A program made the translations under genes and the position numbers. Under the pieces are notes generated by a model, which saw only the letters and a list, made by a program, of their open reading frames with translations, had not been told where the DNA came from and made no database searches. From assembly GCF_003311635.1 (NCBI RefSeq), contig NZ_QEXL01000008.1, positions 89,117-153,116 of the forward strand: a stretch of 64,000 nt of DNA. The letters are read 5' to 3'. Of this stretch, positions 42,605 through 50,987 are shown piece by piece. Every line of letters starts with the position of its first letter. The first letter of the stretch is position 1. Origin of the DNA: Novacetimonas cocois (GTDB taxonomy: Bacteria; Pseudomonadota; Alphaproteobacteria; Acetobacterales; Acetobacteraceae).

Positions 42605-43072
42605 ATGCGCTTCCTCTCAAGAATTGCCTTTGCCGTCGCCAGTGGTATCCTGATCCTGCTGGCCATGGCGTTGATGGCCTATGGTCTTTCCGGACCGGTC
42701 ATCGCGATGCGGAATTCGTGGCTGGGCATGCGTGATGCCGTCATTCAGGCGGTCAGTTACGTCGTAATCGCCATTGCCGTCTTCGACGTCGCAAAATATT
42801 TCCTCGAAGAAGAAGTCGTGCAGATCAAGGGAAAGCAGACCCTGTCCGAAGCGCGGATCAGCCTGACACGCTTCATCACCACCATCATTATTGCTGTATT
42901 TATCGAGGGCCTTGTCGGGGTTTTCGAAGTCAGCAACAAAAAGCCCACCGAAATGGTCTATCCGGTTTTCCTGCTGTTGACGGCAACGTTGATGGTGCTG
43001 GTGCTTGGCATGTATCAACGCATGAGCATAGGGGCGGAAAAGGAACGGAAAGAAAAAGACCTGCCTGAATAA
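42605..43072 (+). CDS. Four-helix membrane protein of unknown function
   Basis: A 155-residue protein with four hydrophobic segments: about residues 5-25, 40-60 (YVVIAIAVFDVAKYF), 87-108 (ITTIIIAVFIEGLVGVF) and 118-140. A conserved-looking acidic/amphipathic stretch LEEEVVQIKGKQTLSEAR lies between the second and third, and the C-terminal tail is charged. No family recognised. The start at 42605 is preferred over an upstream in-frame one that would run through the cold-shock terminator. The gene sits about 60 bp after that terminator and ends with its own hairpin. Confidence 0.75.
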   Translation: MRFLSRIAFAVASGILILLAMALMAYGLSGPVIAMRNSWLGMRDAVIQAVSYVVIAIAVFDVAKYFLEEEVVQIKGKQTLSEARISLTRFITTIIIAVFIEGLVGVFEVSNKKPTEMVYPVFLLLTATLMVLVLGMYQRMSIGAEKERKEKDLPE

Positions 43073-43098
43073 GCGGTTTCTGGATATTTCTTCCAGAT

Positions 43099-43125
43099 GG
43101 CGGGAGAGGGGCTTCTCCCGCCTTT
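43099..43125. terminator. Terminator between membrane protein and symporter
   Basis: A perfect 9-bp stem (GGCGGGAGA / TCTCCCGCC) with a 6-base loop and a short TTT, in the gap between convergent genes. Confidence 0.8.
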
Positions 43126-43136
43126 GTGGTGGAATG

Positions 43137-44648
43137 TTATTCTCCCTGCTGCTCTGCGGGAACCGTCAGGCGGGATGCGGATGGAAACAGGCCCCGCATC
43201 ATGAGTGAACACCCCAGTGTCACGACAATATTGATCCCCAGCGCCAGAAGCCCGGTCGAGATCGCGACGGAAAACCCGCCTGAGCCGACGCTGTGCAGCG
43301 GTTTCAGCCCATCCATCCAGCAGAGCCACAATCCTGAAACCGATCCGATGACCCAGCCAAGAAGCAGGGCCGGGGCGGGCATGCGCAACGGCAGGAGACC
43401 CATGACCAGGGCCGGGAATGTCTGCAGGATGATCACCCCGCCCAGCAGCTGCAGGTCGATGGCGAATTTCGCATTCAGGAACAGGACGCATAACAGTGCC
43501 CCCACCTTGATGCCGAACCCCGCGATGCGCGCCCCGCTGGCGGAATTCTTGTGGCTGGGCAGGATGTTATGCATGATCAGGTTGGCCGCGCCGATGGCCA
43601 TGACGGATGCGGGTACCAGCGCCCCGATCGCAATGGCGGCGAAACAGAATCCTGCGAACCATGACGGGAAAATCGCAAGGAAAAGCTGCGGCACGACCTG
43701 TGATGAGGACGAGGTCACGATGCCCGCGGCATGGGCCATCAGGCCCAGCATCGCGATCAGGCCCAGCACGATGGTGTAAATCGGCAGGAAAACCGCGTTC
43801 TGCCGAATGGTATCCGCTGATTTCGCCGCCAGGATTCCCGTCAGGGTATGGGGATAGAGAAACGCGGCAAAGGCGGAAGACAGCGCCAGCGTGGCATAGG
43901 GAATAACCTGCGCGTCACCAAGGGGATGTCCGGACCCTGTGGGTGGCAGGTGGCGGGCTGCAACCGAAAACATCGCACCATATCCACCCAGATGGATCGG
44001 CACGATCGTGACCGCCGCCAGGACCGCGATATAGATCATGACATCCTTGATGAACGCCGTAAGGGCCGGGGCATGCAGTCCGCCCAGCCATGTATAGGCC
44101 GCCAGCGAGACGAATGCGAAAACCAGTGGCAGCGTGCCGGAAAATCCAAGTGCCTCGATCACGGTGCGGATGCCGATCAGCTGAAGCGCGATATAAGGCA
44201 GCACGGCGACAAGTCCGCTCAGGGCAATGGCCAGTTCCAGCGTGCGGCTGTTGAAACGCGCCCGGACGATATCCGCCGCGGTGGAATGGCCGCCATTACG
44301 GGCGATCGTCCACAGGCGCGGCATGACCGCGAAAATGAACGGATAGACGATAATGGTATAGGGCAGGGCAAAAAATCCATAGGCGCCCGTGGAATAGACA
44401 AGGGCCGGGACCGCGATCACGGTATAGGCGGTATAGAAATCCCCACCCACCAGGAACCATGTGATCCACGCCCCGAACTGACGTCCCCCCAGGCCCCATT
44501 CATCATTTTTGTCGGTAGCGGAAGTGACCTGTCCCCGCTGGAAAAGCGGGCGCCAGAAACGAACGGTTGTTCCCAGGAATATGGTGGCGAAAAAGAAGAA
44601 AAGGAACACGCCAATGCCGATGGCGTTTGATGCGGGAGCGGAGTTCAT
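43137..44648 (-). CDS. Sodium:solute symporter family protein (MctP-like)
   Basis: A 503-residue protein with about 13 membrane helices of the SSS family, taking up a solute with sodium. Conserved segments include GGRQFGAWITWFLVGGDFYTAY in the first helices and YTWLGGLHAPALTAFIKD in the family signature region. The paired small DUF3311 gene upstream is the arrangement known for monocarboxylate permeases such as MctP, so lactate, pyruvate or acetate is a reasonable substrate guess. Its ATG overlaps the DUF3311 stop (ATGA), so the two are translated together. Confidence 0.9.
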   Translation of the reverse strand: MNSAPASNAIGIGVFLFFFFATIFLGTTVRFWRPLFQRGQVTSATDKNDEWGLGGRQFGAWITWFLVGGDFYTAYTVIAVPALVYSTGAYGFFALPYTIIVYPFIFAVMPRLWTIARNGGHSTAADIVRARFNSRTLELAIALSGLVAVLPYIALQLIGIRTVIEALGFSGTLPLVFAFVSLAAYTWLGGLHAPALTAFIKDVMIYIAVLAAVTIVPIHLGGYGAMFSVAARHLPPTGSGHPLGDAQVIPYATLALSSAFAAFLYPHTLTGILAAKSADTIRQNAVFLPIYTIVLGLIAMLGLMAHAAGIVTSSSSQVVPQLFLAIFPSWFAGFCFAAIAIGALVPASVMAIGAANLIMHNILPSHKNSASGARIAGFGIKVGALLCVLFLNAKFAIDLQLLGGVIILQTFPALVMGLLPLRMPAPALLLGWVIGSVSGLWLCWMDGLKPLHSVGSGGFSVAISTGLLALGINIVVTLGCSLMMRGLFPSASRLTVPAEQQGE

Positions 44649-44821
44649 GAGCGTTTCCCCGTTTTCCAGGCACACCAGATCAGGACCGAAGTGACCGGCA
44701 CCCAGGCCAGCTGGTACCAGTAGAAAAAGGGGAATCCGAACAGGCTCGGATCCATCCGGTTATACAGGGGGACCCATAACAGCCCCGCGAAAGGAAGGAG
44801 GAGCAGGCAGGCTTGTTTCAT
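44645..44821 (-). CDS. DUF3311 small membrane protein, symporter partner
   Basis: A 58-residue protein with two helices (LLLLPFAGLLWVPLYN and FYWYQLAWVPVTSVLIW), the DUF3311 pattern. These genes are found directly before sodium:solute symporter genes and probably encode a transporter subunit. A TTG 13 codons earlier keeps the frame open, but the ATG at 44821 fits the family. Its stop overlaps the symporter start by 4 bp. Confidence 0.87.
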   Translation of the reverse strand: MKQACLLLLPFAGLLWVPLYNRMDPSLFGFPFFYWYQLAWVPVTSVLIWCAWKTGKRS

Positions 44822-44985
44822 TGCTGAGCGTCTTTTTTTGTTTTTGGTAGCCTGCGACAAACATCTGAAACGGGATGCGCCATGTCAAGTATTTATGGTA
44901 ATTATACAATAATAAAATTCGTATTTCTGTTTTAATTGTGCATCGCACAATATATTTGACAATTCTGTATTCGGGAATCGTACGC

Positions 44986-46455
44986 CTATGTACGGTTTTC
45001 CCACCCACTGCCCAGCGCCACATGAAGGTCCACCGTGCGATAAAGCCAGTCGATATGGGCGCATAATTCGGTATTTTCCGCCCGCAGGGCCGACTGTTCT
45101 GTCTCCAGCACGTTAAGGAGATCGGAAATGCCGGCCTCGTACAGCCTGCGGCTGCGCAGGTTTGCCAGCCTGCTTTCCTGCGCGGCCTGATGCAGCAGAC
45201 GCACATGCGTCTTCTTGCCGTTCCACGCCACGATGGCGTCTTCCACTTCCCGCAACGCGATCAGGATCTGCTGATGGTATTTCAGCCGTTCGGCTTCGGC
45301 GATCGCCTGCGCGGAACGGACGCGCGCCTGCTGCTGTCCCCCATGCCCCAGCGGCAGGGAGGTCAGGGCCAGCATGCGCCATGCCTGCGCGCCGGTCTCG
45401 AACAGTTGCGAAAAGGTGGAGGCGTTGGGATTGTAAGTCAGCGGCAGGGTAAGGTCAGGATACATGCGCGCGACTTCGGTGCCGATGCCGTCCATGGCCT
45501 GCGCATACATGCGTTCGGCCCTGCGTATGTCCGGACGATGGCGCAGCAGCCGTCCCGGAAGCGTCCGTGGCGCAGGCGGAACCCTCGGCAGTGGAGAGGG
45601 TGACGTCAGTTCCGCGCGCAGCGATCCCGGAAGCTGCCCCACCAGAATGTCAAGCGCATGCAGGCTCTGTGCAATCGTCTTGTGCAGGACGGCACGCTGT
45701 GACTGTTGCGTGCGCAGCAGGGAGGACGTCTGGGCAACATGCAGGGTGTTTCCAACCCCCGCGCGTTGCAGGCGCACGGCACGGTCATGCAGGCGCGCTG
45801 TCGTGGCGATATGGCGGCTGATGATGCCCATGCGCTGCTGCGCGCCCCGTAACGTCACGTAATTGCGCGCGACCTCGGCCAGGACGGTCAGCATGATGGC
45901 GTGCCGGTTTTCCTGTGCCTGCTCAATCACCCTGTCACTCGCATCGACCTGATGGCGAATGCGCCCGAACAGGTCGATCTGCCAGCTTGCGCCAAAGCCA
46001 TAGGACAGCAGCGAGGCATGTGGGTCCCGTGGCAGGTCGTCCACATGGGGCATCGCATTCGCCAGGGAGGTGGATTTCATCAGGTCGCCATTCAGGCTGC
46101 CGAAATCCACCTGTGGGTACCATTGCGAGGCTTCGATATCACGCATGGCATGGGCGACGAGGACCCGCTGTGCCGTCGCCCGGATGTCGTGGTTGTGGTC
46201 GAATGCCACCTCGACCAGCCTGTTCAGGATCGGGTCGTGAAACTGGTGCCACCATTGCACCAGTTCCGCCGGCCGGAAATCCGCGTCATCGTCCTTTTCC
46301 TCCCGATAATGATCGGGCAGGGCAACATGTTCCGGCTGGTAATGCGGTCCGACGGAACATGCGCCTGTCAGAAGGGGAAAGGCGAGCATGCAGATCAGGC
46401 CCAGACAGGAACGGATATGCCGGACGTTTATTTCGCTGCCTTTCCAACCGATCAT
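44986..46455 (-). CDS. Outer-membrane efflux lipoprotein, NodT/OprM type
   Basis: A 489-residue outer-membrane channel of tripartite efflux pumps. It has a lipobox LLTGAC near residue 33, the GPHYQPEH start of the mature part, and two repeated OEP helical domains. Each half shows the helix-barrel pattern (ASWQIDLFGRIRHQVDAS in the first, PLTYNPNASTFSQLFETGAQAW in the second). The partner membrane-fusion and RND proteins are absent from the window, so it must work with a pump encoded elsewhere. The ATG has only a weak ribosome-binding site. Confidence 0.9.
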   Translation of the reverse strand: MIGWKGSEINVRHIRSCLGLICMLAFPLLTGACSVGPHYQPEHVALPDHYREEKDDDADFRPAELVQWWHQFHDPILNRLVEVAFDHNHDIRATAQRVLVAHAMRDIEASQWYPQVDFGSLNGDLMKSTSLANAMPHVDDLPRDPHASLLSYGFGASWQIDLFGRIRHQVDASDRVIEQAQENRHAIMLTVLAEVARNYVTLRGAQQRMGIISRHIATTARLHDRAVRLQRAGVGNTLHVAQTSSLLRTQQSQRAVLHKTIAQSLHALDILVGQLPGSLRAELTSPSPLPRVPPAPRTLPGRLLRHRPDIRRAERMYAQAMDGIGTEVARMYPDLTLPLTYNPNASTFSQLFETGAQAWRMLALTSLPLGHGGQQQARVRSAQAIAEAERLKYHQQILIALREVEDAIVAWNGKKTHVRLLHQAAQESRLANLRSRRLYEAGISDLLNVLETEQSALRAENTELCAHIDWLYRTVDLHVALGSGWENRT

Positions 46456-46560
46456 GAAACAGTTGTATTAAAAAATGCGTTTCGCGTCCCTTTCAGGGAT
46501 ATTTCAAATATTTATTATTCCATTTCTTATTGTGTTCGCGATGTGACAGAATATTCCTGC

Positions 46561-48258
46561 CTACAGATTGGCGATGACCTTCAGGCCCACCAGCGCCGCG
46601 TTGGGGATGTGCCGCGTTTCGCCCGGATAAATCATGTATTCGAATTCAGGCTGGACCAGCACGCCGGGTGCCGCGTCGATGGCGTAATAGGCCTCGATGA
46701 TATGGGAACTGGTCTGGGGGGCCCGGACCGCCGTACCCAGTGAATATCCGGCATCCTGGATAAGGATCTGTCCTTCTTCCTTGCGGTGGCTGACATGATA
46801 CCATGAATACATGATCCCCAGCCGATCCGTGAGGCGCGAGGGAATGACGGCGGCAAAGGACAGGCCACCATATGCCTGATCCGCGATCGAGGTGACATGG
46901 GGCGTGTTATGGATATACCCGGCCATCAGGTATCCACCCGCCATCTGGTTGCGCCCACCCCGGCGGTACACCATCTGGTCGCCTTCGAACCAGAACATGT
47001 CCATTGGCGCGGAACGCTGACGCCCCGCGCTGGCACGCAGGGCGGCCGGCAGGCTTACGCCGATCTGATCGGGATAACGGGTCGTATCGTGCGCATAGCC
47101 CAGCACGTAATGGCCCGGCAGGCGGTTGCGCGTCAGGAAGGGCTGCCACGTGAATTCGACCGGCAGCATGAGGCCCGTCGCCGGTTCGCTGCCCCATGCC
47201 CAGCCGCTGGGATTGCTCAGCAGGGGGCTGACTTCGTACGCGCCGAACTGGATGGCGGTATCGCGCGTGGGACGCAGGCGCAGGCGGCTGCCCCACGTGG
47301 CCTTGGGATAGACGCTGAAGCCGGGATCAAGCTTCAGCGCGACCGGGGCCGAGCACGTCACCATGAAGGAACACAGTAACGGTGAGGTCGCGAACACATG
47401 CGTCAGCGCCATGCGGCCGAACGTGATGTCGAGGTGGTTGTTCAGCAGCTTTTTTTCCGCATAGAAGTCAACCAGATGCGCGACCACATGACCCGACAGC
47501 CCATAAACTTCCTGCAGGTTGACGTAATATTCCCCCACGCGGTCATGGCTGACGGCGCGTCCGGCGCGTTCCATGACCAGCGTATGCACGGACCAGCCCG
47601 TCAGGTTCGCCATTTTTTCAAGGTCGAAATTGACCTGCGCGGTAAGTTCATGGACATAACTCATGCCCCGCTCCACCCCGCCATTAATGACGCCCATCGC
47701 CTCCCCCTTGTAGGTAAAGGCGAAGCTGACGCCGTGATCCAGCAGCATTGACCGAAATCCCTTGAGCTGCGGCACGAGATGGCCTGTGCCGGCGGTTGGA
47801 ACGTAATAGGGATCTTCCAGATCGGTATCGCGCAGCGCATCGAGGGAGGCAGGCAGCATGCCCGAAAATCCCTCATGCCTGCTCAGGGCGTCGAGTTCGA
47901 TCTTGTGGAACGAGGTCCGGTCGCCCGGACTGCTGATTGGCGCGACGCTCAGCGGGGCAAGGCCAGCCGTCGGAAGGACCGGGACGCCGCTGGGGGGAAT
48001 GGGCGTATTGGGCGGACGCTGGATGCTGCGTCGTGTCGGGCCGACTTCCTCGGCGTTCTTGGGCTTTCCCTTGGCGAGCGTCGTTACGGAGGATGTTGTC
48101 ATGGGCGGGGATGGCACGGCGGTGCCGGGGGGTGTGCCCTGGGCGTGCGCGCAGGGCACGACGGATGCCGTCGTTATGACCAGAAAAAAGCATATGAACG
48201 CAGGAATCACGGCATGCGGCACGGATGCCGGGCACAAGGTGGATATTCTGTTTTTCAT
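46561..48258 (-). CDS. Carbohydrate-selective porin, OprB family (second copy)
   Basis: A 565-residue outer-membrane porin paralogous to the one at 284-1876. After a signal peptide (cleavage near ACAHA) comes a Pro/Ser/Thr-rich linker of about 80 residues, longer than in the first copy. The barrel then shares RGMSYVHELTAQ, SHDRVGEY, TSPLLCSFMVTCSAPVALKL and RLRPTRDT with it. It presumably passes sugars or small polyols. It is divergent from glgX across 469 bp, so sugar-linked regulation of both is conceivable. It is a single gene behind the efflux lipoprotein. Confidence 0.88.
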   Translation of the reverse strand: MKNRISTLCPASVPHAVIPAFICFFLVITTASVVPCAHAQGTPPGTAVPSPPMTTSSVTTLAKGKPKNAEEVGPTRRSIQRPPNTPIPPSGVPVLPTAGLAPLSVAPISSPGDRTSFHKIELDALSRHEGFSGMLPASLDALRDTDLEDPYYVPTAGTGHLVPQLKGFRSMLLDHGVSFAFTYKGEAMGVINGGVERGMSYVHELTAQVNFDLEKMANLTGWSVHTLVMERAGRAVSHDRVGEYYVNLQEVYGLSGHVVAHLVDFYAEKKLLNNHLDITFGRMALTHVFATSPLLCSFMVTCSAPVALKLDPGFSVYPKATWGSRLRLRPTRDTAIQFGAYEVSPLLSNPSGWAWGSEPATGLMLPVEFTWQPFLTRNRLPGHYVLGYAHDTTRYPDQIGVSLPAALRASAGRQRSAPMDMFWFEGDQMVYRRGGRNQMAGGYLMAGYIHNTPHVTSIADQAYGGLSFAAVIPSRLTDRLGIMYSWYHVSHRKEEGQILIQDAGYSLGTAVRAPQTSSHIIEAYYAIDAAPGVLVQPEFEYMIYPGETRHIPNAALVGLKVIANL

Positions 48259-48727
48259 GACCTTGGCAGTTCTTTTTATTATTGGATCAGGTTTTTTGCC
48301 GGGATCAGGATGTCATGTCTGCCGGATGGATCTTATTGATAAGGCATCGGAAGGTCATGAACCTGTAAGGATGCGAACCGGCTCCCTGTCGCGAAAGGAC
48401 GTGTTTCGGCAAGGTATAGGGAAAGAGATGGGATGTCTGACATAGTATTGTTTTTCTTTTTTGCGAGACATATGGAACGTAGCAAAAAAAATATTCCAGT
48501 CAAACAATTTAAATTTCAGGAATATTTTTGCGATGCACAAAAACACCTGCAAATATTTTCTATGGCAGGACAATATAAAGAAAATGAATAGTAAAGGATT
48601 TCCCCGGTTGTGTCGGGGGCAGGGCAGCCTGTTCCCCGCCGTGGCGGACGCAGGGATATGGGCGGCAACTGTTCGCGCCATTGGAGGTTAGGGGAATCGT
48701 GAAATCCGAAAGACCTGAGGAATGGCA
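48259..48727. promoter_or_regulatory. Divergent promoter region, porin / glgX
   Basis: A 469-bp non-coding region whose middle (48430-48600) is very AT-rich. It contains the long dyad at 48487-48529. Short open frames here are AT-driven and unconvincing. Confidence 0.5.
48487..48529. promoter_or_regulatory. 11-bp perfect dyad upstream of glgX
   Basis: AAAAATATTCC and GGAATATTTTT form a perfect inverted repeat with a 21-base spacer between the porin and glgX. It may be a pair of regulator half-sites or a transcription-ending hairpin (the right arm ends in five T). The position in the shared promoter region favours regulation. Confidence 0.4.
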
Positions 48728-50851
48728 ATGGTCCCGCAGTTAAATCCGCGTCTGCGTGAAGGCTCCCCTTATCCACGTGGGGCGACATGGGACGGCAAGG
48801 GCGTCAATTTTTCCCTCTTTTCTGCCCATGCGACAAAGGTCGAGGTCTGCCTGTTCGATAGGCAGGGACAGGTCGAAATGGAACGGATCACACTGCCTGA
48901 ATATACGGACCAGATCTTTCATGGCTGGATCGCCGATGTCCAGCCCGGACAGTTTTACGGGTATCGTGTCTATGGCCCCTATGAGCCTGACGCGGGCCAT
49001 CGCTTCAATCCCAACAAGCTGCTGCTGGATCCCTATGCCCGTGCGCATGCGGGGGATCTGCAATGGAATGATGCGGTGTTCGGATACACCATCGGGCACA
49101 AGGACGGGGACCTCAGCTTCGACACGCGCGACAGCGCGCCGTATGTGCCGAAATGCGTGGTCATAGATCCCAATTTCGACTGGCGGGGACAGTCGGGGCG
49201 CAATCCGCTCCCCTGGGATCAGTCCATCATCTATGAAGCGCACGTCAAGGGATATACACAGAAGAACCCCCTTGTTCCCGAAGGATTGCGGGGAACCTAT
49301 GCCGGGATGGCAAGGCGGGAAGTGCTTGAATATATCCGGCTCCTCGGCGTGACATCCATCGAGCTTCTGCCGGTCCACAGTTTCCTGAGTGACAATCATC
49401 TCCTGCAGAAGGGGCTGAAGAATTACTGGGGGTACAACACGATCGGTTTTTTTGCCCCCACTCCCCAATATGCCTCCGACCGTGCGGAAACCCTGCGTGA
49501 GTTCAAGGAAATGGTGTCCGCGATACATGATGCCGGGCTCGAGGTCATTCTGGATGTCGTGTACAACCACACGGCGGAAGGTAATGAATGTGGCCCCACA
49601 TTGTCATTCAGGGGAATAGACAATCAGTCCTATTACCGTCTCGTCCCGGACCGGCCGCGTTATTACATCAATGATACCGGCACGGGGAATACGGTCAACC
49701 TGTCCCACCGGCGGGTGATCCAGATGGTGACCGACAGCCTGCGCTACTGGGCTGATGAAATGCACGTTGACGGGTTCCGGTTCGACCTGGGCACCATACT
49801 GGCGCGTGAACCCAACGGATTTGACAACCAGTCCGGATTTCTCAAGGCATGTTCGCAGGACCCGACGCTGGAGACGGTCAAGATGATCGCCGAACCGTGG
49901 GATTGCGGGCCGGGCGGATATCAGGTGGGGGCCTTTCCGCCGGGCTGGGCTGAATGGAATGACCGGTTCCGCGATAATGTGCGGGGATACTGGAAGGGAA
50001 ATTTGTTCGCCCACGATATGGCAGCACGTCTGCTGGGCAGTCCCGACCTGTTCGATCATCAGGGGCGCAAGCCATGGTCATGCGTCAATTTCATAACGGC
50101 GCATGACGGCTTTACCCTGAATGATTGTGTTTCGTACAATGCAAAACACAACCAGGCCAATGGGGAAGACAACAGGGACGGATCTTCGGACAACGGTTCA
50201 TACAATTATGGTGTCGAGGGACCGACCGACAATCCGGAAATCGTAAAGATCAGAAACCGTCAGATGCGCAACATGCTGGCGACGCTGCTGCTGTCGCAGG
50301 GGACGCCGATGCTGCTGGCGGGGGACGAGTTCGCGCGGACGCAGCGCGGAAACAATAATGCCTATTGTCAGGATAACGATATTTCATGGCTGGACTGGTC
50401 CCTTCTGGAACGTAATCAGGAACTGGTCCAGTTCGTCACCCGCCTGACCACGCTGCGTCGGCAGTTTCCGATCCTGCGTCGCGGGCGTTTCCTGACCGAG
50501 GCGTATAATAGCGAACTGGACATAAAGGAACTGACGTGGGTCAACCCCACCGGCAATGAAATGGAAAGCGCCGACTGGGATACGGCGCGGTGTTTTGGCC
50601 TGATGCTTGATGGGCGGGCGCGTCCGACCGGCCTCATGAAACGTGGGGAGGACGCGACGTTGCTGCTGGTGTTCAATGCATGGCATGACGTTGTGGAGTT
50701 CACACTGCCTTCAGTCTCCGATCAGCACTGGTGCCTGCTGCTTGATACGGAGTTCGAGGGGGCGGACCTCAAGAAACAGCTTTTCGCGCCCTGCCAGCGT
50801 CTTGCGGTGACGGGACGTTCCTTTCTGCTATTTCATCTGCTGCCGGATTGA
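48728..50851 (+). CDS. glgX: Glycogen debranching enzyme (isoamylase type)
   Basis: A 707-residue GH13 enzyme that hydrolyses alpha-1,6 branches of glycogen or trimmed alpha-glucan. An N-terminal CBM48-like domain (PYPRGATWDGKGVNFSLFSA) precedes the catalytic barrel. The nucleophile Asp is in HVDGFRFDLGTIL, the acid Glu in KMIAEPWDCG and the transition-state Asp in FITAHDGFTLNDCVSYN. The ATG at 48728 has GAGG seven bases upstream, better than the ATG two codons earlier. It converges on glgB and would return glucan made by the neighbouring operon. Confidence 0.95.
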   Translation: MVPQLNPRLREGSPYPRGATWDGKGVNFSLFSAHATKVEVCLFDRQGQVEMERITLPEYTDQIFHGWIADVQPGQFYGYRVYGPYEPDAGHRFNPNKLLLDPYARAHAGDLQWNDAVFGYTIGHKDGDLSFDTRDSAPYVPKCVVIDPNFDWRGQSGRNPLPWDQSIIYEAHVKGYTQKNPLVPEGLRGTYAGMARREVLEYIRLLGVTSIELLPVHSFLSDNHLLQKGLKNYWGYNTIGFFAPTPQYASDRAETLREFKEMVSAIHDAGLEVILDVVYNHTAEGNECGPTLSFRGIDNQSYYRLVPDRPRYYINDTGTGNTVNLSHRRVIQMVTDSLRYWADEMHVDGFRFDLGTILAREPNGFDNQSGFLKACSQDPTLETVKMIAEPWDCGPGGYQVGAFPPGWAEWNDRFRDNVRGYWKGNLFAHDMAARLLGSPDLFDHQGRKPWSCVNFITAHDGFTLNDCVSYNAKHNQANGEDNRDGSSDNGSYNYGVEGPTDNPEIVKIRNRQMRNMLATLLLSQGTPMLLAGDEFARTQRGNNNAYCQDNDISWLDWSLLERNQELVQFVTRLTTLRRQFPILRRGRFLTEAYNSELDIKELTWVNPTGNEMESADWDTARCFGLMLDGRARPTGLMKRGEDATLLLVFNAWHDVVEFTLPSVSDQHWCLLLDTEFEGADLKKQLFAPCQRLAVTGRSFLLFHLLPD

Positions 50852-50865
50852 AGAACTGAAAATTT

Positions 50866-50902
50866 CCGGGACGGCAGAGACTGTTTGGAAAGACAGTCCC
50901 GG
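50866..50902. terminator. Nested inverted repeat between glgX and glgB
   Basis: CCGGGAC...GTCCCGG (outer, 7 bp) overlaps GACTGT...ACAGTC (inner, 6 bp) in the gap of convergent genes. The two stems compete for the same GTC, and no T tract follows, so termination is only suggested. Confidence 0.35.
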
Positions 50903-50987
50903 TAACACACTGAAATTATGAAAAGCTTTAGAAGGCGCCACCCGGGAATTATTATTTGCTCTCAACAGGTTATTTTCAAAAAGTCTC

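Noticed and set aside
48461-48691. A 76-codon frame in the porin/glgX promoter region.
   Set aside because: It runs through the AT-rich dyad region and has no ribosome-binding site or recognisable product.
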